The notes beneath the pieces were generated by a model. The model saw nothing but the letters and a program-made list of their open reading frames with translations. It did no database searches and was not told the origin of the DNA. A stretch of DNA of 64,000 nt from the NCBI RefSeq assembly GCF_965638725.1, contig NC_134963.1, positions 5,463,501-5,527,500 on the forward strand. The letters run 5' to 3'. Of the stretch, positions 56,001 to 64,000 are shown piece by piece (the first letter of the stretch is position 1; every line of letters begins with the position of its first letter). The DNA is from Aptenodytes patagonicus (Eukaryota; Chordata; Aves; Sphenisciformes; Spheniscidae). Position numbers and translations under genes: made by a program.

Positions 56001-59000
56001 CCACTCTTCTCAAACTGTGGCTTTCCTCCCTGACTTTCTAAACCACATCTTCCTGCAAGATGTCCAGTACCTCCGCAGCTCCATTGCACCTCAGGGCAGT
56101 GTTAATGCTTCCCTCTGCCCACGGGCTTGGCCAAGATGCAGTGCCCAGCGCAAATGACCTCGACCGCAGCAAGGCCGAGCCCTGGGGCCGTGCCGCATCC
56201 CTTGCGGGGATGGAACACGCTCCCCTGGCACAGCCCCTCCGCTCACACTTGTCTCAGCCGCTGCTTTCTCCAGCTCCTCCTGGCCTCCTCGGCTGCAGCC
56301 ATGCAATCAGTTAAAACCCCGGCTGGCACCCTGACTCGCACAGGGCAGCTTTTCTTGGAAGCTGGCTCATGGTTTTATAGTTCTGCTTTATTAGAGACAT
56401 GAAAGTGATTTTTGTTGCTGTTTTATGAGCTGGGCTTCAAAGGACACAATTATGCAGACTGGGCAAAGACCTGTTGGTATCTCATGGAAAACTGTGGAAA
56501 ATCCCTTCCCTTCAGAGCCTGTTCCACAGCTAGGCTGTACTTCTGTTATTTTGATTGAAATTTCTGATTTCTGGGGAAGAGCGCAGTCAAGCAAGGTCTT
56601 TGGTGCCTGTGGTCATTGTTGCCTTCCTTGGCTGGACATCCTCATCCCCCATGACACGGCAGGAGTGGCTGTGGAAGTCACTGTGATGTTGCCGATGTTG
56701 GATGATGGCTTCAGGGTCAAAGAGAATGAACTTACGGGAGACAAGGAGCCATTGCTGGAGAATCGTCTCAGGAAAGTGCAAAATGGCTGGAAAAGGGAAT
56801 GTTTTTCCCACGAGAGTCGGGCAGTGCTCCCGCTGCGCGCAGAGCTGGTCATGGCTACGCCTTGACTCTGTCTTGCCCCATGTCCTCTCTCCAGCTGGAT
56901 TTTGGCTCTCTGATGAGGTCCCTGGGGTGGGGGCTTGCTGTTCCTTAGGGACATTGCACACAGGCCCTGGTCCCAGCTCAGGGAAGGGGGGATGCAGGGC
57001 AGGTACCTCCTAATCAGGCATCCCAGGAGTGGTCAGGCACCTCCTCCAGCAGACATCTGTGCCGGGCTGGTTCTTCACACGTCCTGCCAAATCCCGGGCT
57101 GTTTGGGAGACAGTGTTGTATCCACAGCCATCTCTTGCTCTGCGCATCGCCAGGGAAAGGTGCCAGCTCCCCTTCCTGCCCTCTGCAGCTGAACGTGGCA
57201 GGGGACCCTGCCTGAAACGCAGGTGATGCTCTCGGTGGGCATGGGGTTGGTTCCCACCAGTAAATGTGCAGCGTCAATGACGTTTTGGGTTTTTGTTTTT
57301 TTTTTACTTGCAGAGGGATTGTGCTGTCAAGAGTCATGGCTCGAATGCCAGGTTTCCCTGTGGCCCCTGAGCTTCCTAATGCAGATACTCCCCTAAAAAA
57401 TCCCCGTCAGCTTCCCGATCTCCAAAAGCAAACTGCAGGCATGGGGCGGCTTCCCAAGACGTGATGAGTCTCTCCTCCCTGGCTTTGCTTTGCTGCTCTT
57501 CCCCAAGCCCGTAGGCGTGGGGAGTCAAGCCCTTTATCAGCTCCTGTACACCAGGAAATTTTGTAAGTGTCTGAGAAGACCCTGAGGCTATATAAAAGTT
57601 CAACTTGTGATTCATTTCCTTCCCATTCAGGGATAGGCTAATTTGAGAGTATGCGCTGAACATTAATTACTTTCCTTGCCACAGTTTCCTATTCAGGCAT
57701 CCTTTCCCAGATGACTTTCTGCTCACTCAAGTCCAAGGCCATAAAAGCTCCCCTATTAGGAAAGGAAATATTTTACATCAGGTTTATACTGTGTGCCTGA
57801 GGTCATCAGAAGTACAGATCAAGTGGCAGAAATACACACTGTGCTCTCTCCTTCCAGCATGAAAAATGAATCAATAACTCATCGATTTAAATTAAAATGT
57901 CTGCCTTGCAAAATGCCTCCAAGTGCTAATATTTGCAGCCCCCGTGTTTTGCGACGGCCATTGGAAATCCGCTTCCCCTGTAAAGCATGCAGGGATCCAT
58001 CTCCGCTAACGGCATGCAATTGCTGACGCCCAGAAAAAACCCACTTTTCCTTCCCCTGGAAGGATCCAACAAGGTGAACTTTTGGAAATTGCCTCTCCTG
58101 GCACATGAATTGTGTATCGAACAGGCGGTGGTCAATATATCTGACTTCTTCACGAGGTAATTAAGAATAAATGTGGGAATTCAGGCAGAACTGTTGCCCC
58201 GCACAGGAGGCGAGTGAAACTGTACGGAGCCGGCTCTGAAGTGAATGGCTTTGTGGTGGGGAGAGGGGATGCTGCAGGGATGCGGGGCTCAGGAAAACCG
58301 CGTCGGTCCCTCTGCCTCTCGCCGTGTCCTGCTGGTGCCCGGGCACCGTGCTGGACTGAGCCGCTGTTTGCATTCCCACCTCCCTCCCGGCAGTGGGAAT
58401 ACCCCACATTTTCCATAATTCATTGGGTTATTTGCTGCTCCGGTGTACCTGTGTGTGCTGCCAGCCCTGGACAGTGAAACCAGCCCGGATCTGGCTATCC
58501 AAGCCTCGACGGGGTTATTACCCCCAAACCGCTGGGCTTGGAGGGGGAAGGAGGCTTTAACTTGTGCCGCCTCGGGTATCTTGGGGGAATATTGACTTCC
58601 ATTAAAAAAATCTGAGCTTTCCTCTCCACTCAAATCTCTTCTTGCGAGCTAATTAAAAAGTAGCTGTATTAGCGAACACATTTATGGTCATTAGCAAACA
58701 GTCAACTAACTAATTTTAAAGATTTATGGTGTTGGCAGCAGGTAAATTACAGTCTATGGAGAGTTTTCTTGCAAATGATCTGAAAGCAAGGTTTGTTCTA
58801 GCCTCAGGGAAACATAAAGGAAATGCATTTAATGACCACAAATTGTATGTGCTCATAGTCTCAATAAGCTATTTAATGCCTACTTGCAATTTTAGCGGTT
58901 GGAAAAGTACAACAGCCTTAATAGCAGTGTGCGGGTTGTGTGTCCTCTCTACCCTCGGCTGGTTTGCTCCAGGATCTGCCATCTCCAAGCAGCTCACGAG

Positions 59001-60158
59001 GCCCCGGGGAAGGATTTCCTCCTCTTACCTGGTTAGGGAAAAGCTGTGATGTATTAAAAATAAGTGTGCGACTTTTGTTTTCCAGATTTGGTTATAAAAA
59101 CCTGCTAGTCTCCAACCGTGACATGTATTATGGTCTCGGTTTCACAGTTAGAATAATGTTTAGGTTGGCAATGAAGCCCTAAGTGTGCTTGCAGAGGAAA
59201 AGACACTTGCTGCACTCGCTAAAAATTGCTTTCAGCCGCTCTGGTCTTTATTTCTCCTCTGGACACCCCTCTCCGCCTGCACTGACAGGTCACCGCAGTA
59301 TTTCCCTGGCACGGCCGAGGTTTGGGGCTGTGCCGCAGGCTTGGATGAGATGTATCAGATGGGCAGAAGGTGGGGGATGGCGTCTCCTCCAGACCGCCTT
59401 TCTCTGGACGTCATGGCAGGAGGATGCTGAGAGCCGCCCGGAGCTGTCAGGCCGGCTGCAAATCACATACGGGCTATTAAATCCCCACTTCTGATTTTTC
59501 CTCCCCAAAAACCCATGTGTGAGTAAGAGCACTGAGGCTAATAATGAACAGCTCTGGGTCCAGAGAAGCTGTAGATTGTCCTAAATGATTGAAGGAGGCA
59601 ATTTCCCTAACGGAGCCTCGGGCCCCTGGCAGTGATTAGTGCCTGAGCAGAAATGCATCACTTATCTTATGTTTAAATAATACAAGCTACTTGAGCGAGC
59701 GCACAAAATTCTGTTTGCTGTTTATTCTTTCCCTCGTTGGAAGGAGCCATTATTTACACATGCAAGTGCTTGTGGTGTGTGTGGGAGCTTCCTCGCCTGC
59801 TCCTGGACCCACACAGAATATAAATGACCACGTTTCTCCTTGGTAGCAATGACTCCATCCGAGGGCTATCTTCCCTGCATGTTAACTGTTAATTATAGGA
59901 TACATTTATATCATTAAGGTTTATCTGCGGTCCTTTCCTTCCCCTTGTTAAATTGCTAATGCATCTCGCACAGATTAATTCCCTAGATTTCCCCTCCTTT
60001 TCTGCAAAGGTGGTGGGCAGCCACGCAAGAGGGATGCCCGTCGCCGTTGGGAGCAGGGCTGTGCTGGGCTGGGATCTCAGAGGATGACCCAGCATAGCTG
60101 AACGGCTGATGGGACGCAGTACTGGTGCTCTTGGCTCACCGCCTGCCAAAAACACCGC
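53030..60158. other. Gene-free stretch, 53.0-60.2 kb
   Basis: No exon or RNA gene recognised. The block at about 57590-58180 and 58600-58920 is AT-rich with many ATTA/TAATT words and few CpG, a composition common in regulatory non-coding sequence. This is only a hint. Confidence 0.4.
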
Positions 60159-60247
60159 GGTGAAGCGATGAACAGTGGACATCGGTGAAGCGATGAAAAG
60201 TGGACATGCAGCAGTCCCCTGGATGATGCAGCAGTCCCCTGGATGAG
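60159..60247 (+). repeat. Two adjacent tandem duplications (24/25-base and 20-base units)
   Basis: GGTGAAGCGATGAACAGTGG-type unit at 60159-60183 is repeated at 60184-60207 (one mismatch and a one-base length difference). It is immediately followed by GCAGCAGTCCCCTGGATGAT at 60208-60227, repeated at 60228-60247 with one mismatch. The near identity implies recent duplication. Confidence 0.9.
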
Positions 60248-63200
60248 AGAAATGTGCTGCATGGCATGGGCGAGGGGCTTTGGTGTGAGCCCCACTGCTG
60301 CTCGGCAGGTGGAAAAGCTGTTGCTTTCCCTTCCCTTAACGAAGAGGAGTTTCATGGGCCTGGGAATGTGCCTGACTCTGGCAGATTATTAAATAACCCA
60401 TGCATTCGCTGGGGAGGATACCTCCAGGGATGTGCAGCTTAGCTGCCAGCGGGAAGGGCTCCTCTCTCCCCCCAGCTGCAATTAAGCTCTTGTCAGCCTG
60501 AAGCCGCCGGGGTGCAGGGGGAGATGGACGGCAGTCCCGGCAGTCCCCCGGCGCCTCCGGCTGCTGGTTAAAGCAATTTGTATTTCAACTATCCGTTAAT
60601 TGGCATAAGCCCTGGCAGGGGCGGCTTCCCAGTCCTCCTGGGACAGGGCTGGCCCGCAGGAGGCTTCTGTGGAGGCTCATCCTCACTGCCGGAGGCTGAA
60701 TCCTGCTTTTCTACGGAAATCGAGGGTTTTCATGCCTTTATTTTGCGGTGCCCGATTTCTGATGTATCACGAGAGGGCTGTGTTTCTGCAGAGGTCTGAG
60801 GGCTAATGTGCTCTCCAAAAACGGCGTGGGTTTGGGATGTCAGGGGCTGGCCCCGAGCATGCCCTTGCAGCAAGGCAGGTCCCAAGGCTGTGAGAAGCCA
60901 GGGATTCATCACCCAATTTTATGTTTGTATGGTGCCTGTTTATCTTGAATTACAAACAAGGTTTTCCTGGGTTTAGAGAACTTGTCTGTGTCTCTCTGTC
61001 TCCTTCTCCTTTTCTTTCCATAACTGCTGACGGTGGATTTCTGCCATGCCTGAAAACCTGTTCATATAAAAACATTAAAGGGAGAAATTATTTAAGAGCT
61101 GGGAGCATGGGTGGGAGAGGGAGGTAGAAGGCCAGATCTGTGTTTTTTGGCCATTAAACTGCATATCATGCTTAATATAGCAGGTGATATCGTCAACCTC
61201 CCCACAAGTTCAGGGCAAGAGCCAAGAAACAGAGAAACTGGTTCTTGTCAAGACCGACTTACTTTTACTAGATACTGCCTTTAAATGTATTCCTTTAAAT
61301 ACACAGCCCGAGCTCTGTGGGAGTTTGCTGGGAGAATCTCTCCCGGTGCAGGAGATGTGTCCATGGGAGATGGCAGTCGTTGGGCAGATGCCGCTTCTCC
61401 TTTCCTCCCTTTCTGTGCCATGGGAAGGCAGGACACGATGCCTGGTCCCACGCCTGGCAGGGCGAGAGGAGCTCTCGGGCACCCTGGATGCTCTGCCCTG
61501 GCTCCTCCACAGGCTGCAAGCACTGTCTGGGTCTTGGAAACACCAAGTCTGGGTGTTTCCCCAGCCCCAGGGTCTCTGTCACAGGGCCAAGCTTTGGAAA
61601 ATGTCTTGTTCATCATTGGAGGTTTAAAAAACCAAAACACCCCCCCTCCCCCCAACCTGCTTCCTTAGGTATCCCCGTAACTCCCCTGGGCTTTGGGTCT
61701 GGGCTGAGCCAGATGGACCCAACAGGTCGGTGCCCCAGACAAGCCACTTCCCAAGAAGCCAAAGGCAAAAGTCCTTGGACTTTGGATATTTGCAGGTTTT
61801 TGAGCGAGTTTCAGGTGTGTTTGTGAGAGCAGAGAGCCCACTGCGTGCCCTTGCTGGAAGGGGAGCTGTGCCAGCCCTCGATGGTCCTCGGTGTGGGTAT
61901 GGGTGGCACGAAGCCGTGGTGTACAGCGGCAGCCGGACCGCACAGCCGCCTCGCGAGGCAGACGGTTAAACCCTGCTTATCGTCAAGCTCCGTTTGCATT
62001 TTTGCTACTAAAGTGATCACAAAAACTTCAGCACAGAAATGTTTGTGGGTGTTAATAAACGGAGACGGGCTTGTTACGTGGCCGCTCTTCCAAACATGGC
62101 CAGGTGCCCGGGGAGCGGGCTGACCAGGGAGCGCTGCTTGGCCGTCCGTGAGTGCCCATCTGCCAGATCCCTGCCTGCCCTTTAGAGGATAACTCTTACG
62201 CTATGGAAAGCCTGTTCCTACAGCCAGCTTATAACTCCCGTAAATGTTTTGGCACCGGGCTCTGCCAAGCCCTCCACGTATCGTCGTTTCCACACATTTC
62301 CTCCATCCATAATTCCACGTACGATTGCACCTGGGTGCCAAGGTTGCTTAAAATATTCCTGCTTGGCACACGTGCACGTTACAGCTTGAGAGATGCGAAT
62401 GTTCCAGAGATGATGGCGATACGGCAGAAGGCACATGAAGCAGCGAGAGGAAACCTAACGCGTCAACCTCCAGACTTTCCATCCGGAGCCGTGCTTGGGG
62501 CTTTTCCAGTCTTCGTTAATTGGAGGGAGGTGATCTTTCCTTAACCATCCCCAAGGCCTGAATTCAGCCCCTGCCTTCCTCCCTCATCCTCAGCTGATGC
62601 CCTCATTTGGGGAAAGCACGAGGTCAGAGGTATCCTCTTAAATCCAGCGCAGCGGCTCTTCTCACCGCCTTTTTTCCCTCTCCATTTGGAAAAGGCAGAG
62701 GGGGAGGCTGGAGGGCTCGTGCTGCTGTTTGCGTCTTTCTGCGCCTTTGCTGTATCTGTGCCTAAAAAACACAAGTTCTTTTCCCCATCATAAGCTTTTC
62801 CCTTATTCAGAGCAAGCTTTTCACCCTGGGGGCTGTACCTCGTGATCCCCTGGGATGCTCCGGTGTAAATTTGGGGCTATTTACACTCCTGTCCGGTGGG
62901 GCATGCCAAGGCAGTTGTTTTTCTTAGGAATTCAGAGCAAAAACTCCCCCACGAGAGCCAATTACCCCCTATTTAACCCACGCGCTAAAAGCCAGGCCGG
63001 GACCACTTAAACCAGCCCCGATCATTTTAATGTGCTCCGCGGGCTCTGCTTTGGCATCGCTGCAGGCTCCGTCCCAGAGCAGCGCCGGCCAGACCAGGGC
63101 TGTGAGAGCTGATGCACGCGTTGCCCCTGCTCCGATCCTGCCTGCCGCCTTCTGCAGCCGCGCCACGGAAATCCCGGCACTCGCTGAATGCCGTGGTTAC

Positions 63201-64000
63201 AATTTTTGGCCAGCGTGCCCAAGGACTCGGAGGGCTTTCCCGGGAGCAAGAGCTCTGCTGGCTGTTCCCCTGCTGCTCCGCTGCTCCACATCACTCAGCC
63301 CCACGTTTGCAGCCTTTAAATAGGTTTATTTTCAGCATTAATAGATTTTTTGGGGTTTTGTTTTTTTTTTTTTCCCTGCTCTCAGGGATTCATGAAATTT
63401 GGTGGTTGGAGCAGCTGAACGAGGAGCTGGGGGAAGTGAGAGTTAAAAACGATTAAAAGGTGGTGGTGGGAGCAACTCCAGCGTGGATGCAGGGATGAGG
63501 CAAAGCCCCTGAGAGACGGACAGGAATTTCCTCTGTGCAGCCTAGAGCAGGAGCTGGCCCCTCTGCTTTTTAAATCATTTTACTGTGGAAATGACCTAAA
63601 ATTCACAATCCCACAAGGTACAGCGTGGGGGGAGGAAGAGAGGGAGGCTGCTGGCGCCGGTGCCAAGAGGCCACGGTGAGAGGCAGCCCTCCGTCGGGAG
63701 GATACAAGCCAGAAGAAAGCAGGGTGAGAAGCAGCACAGGCTGACAGCTGGGGTGACCCCACGTGAGGCAGGATCCGGCCCGGCGCTACTCTGCGCAGCA
63801 GTTCCGAGCGAGCATCTCCCATTTCCAGGCATTTTCAGGTTGTTTTTTTCCCTTTCCCCAGAACCTGTGCCTTCCCTTGCCATCGTCAATCATTTTGGCT
63901 GGGGATGGGAGCTTTATCTTCATTTTTGTCCTTGAAGAAGATGTCATCGCTCCGGCGTTAACGCAGGAACATTGCTTTCTGCTTGCCGGCACTTGCCGTT
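60248..64000. other. Gene-free stretch to window end
   Basis: No coding exon, RNA gene or interspersed repeat recognised. Open frames of up to 169 codons around 61.2-61.8 kb overlap in several frames on both strands and show no family resemblance. Confidence 0.4.

Overview
The window reads as bird genomic DNA. It carries CR1 LINEs with the avian 3' end, long terminal repeats of avian endogenous-retrovirus type, short introns, and the gene order DHX37 - tRNA cluster - polyubiquitin (UBC) - SCARB1, all protein genes on the + strand. From memory this is the human chromosome 12q24.31 order. The species cannot be named from the sequence alone.

Layout: 1-1.7 kb holds the last two coding exons and 3' end of the RNA helicase gene DHX37. 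1.8-2.3 kb is a solo-type LTR fossil on the minus strand. 3.2-4.9 kb is a GC-rich cluster of five tRNA genes (Ala, Asp, Phe, Asp, Ala). 6.2-6.6 kb is a second LTR fossil. 8.65-10.1 kb is the UBC gene: TATA and GC-box promoter, non-coding exon 1, short intron and a three-unit polyubiquitin reading frame ending in Asn. 13.2-16.1 kb is a CR1 LINE carrying almost all of ORF2. 16.4-17.0 kb is a C/G-rich minisatellite abutting the SCARB1 promoter. 17.1-37.5 kb is the complete SCARB1 gene (scavenger receptor class B type 1, HDL, lipid and carotenoid uptake), with 11 shared coding exons followed by two alternative tail exons. A second, internally deleted CR1 lies in the intron between those tail exons. 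37.5-64 kb holds no coding gene I can recognise; its main landmark is a CpG island at 39.2-39.6 kb.

The strongest observation is in SCARB1. All 11 body exons join in frame with standard splice sites and family-typical lengths, giving 464 residues. The exon matching the mammalian SR-BI tail (33615-33723) is about 20 bases shorter than the 129 bases I recall for mammals. It therefore stops after 25 residues, and the ancestral PDZ-binding end (…REARL, stop) is left out of frame. The alternative SR-BII-type tail exon (36966-37085) is intact, 39 residues long, and keeps an acidic dileucine sorting motif. If this is not an assembly error, the bird can only make receptors lacking the classical PDZK1-binding terminus.

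No CRISPR, prokaryotic operon or novel enzymatic system is visible. The remaining points of interest are a mosaic ubiquitin unit, the conserved tRNA cluster, the promoter minisatellite, the two contrasting CR1 copies and an orphan CpG island.
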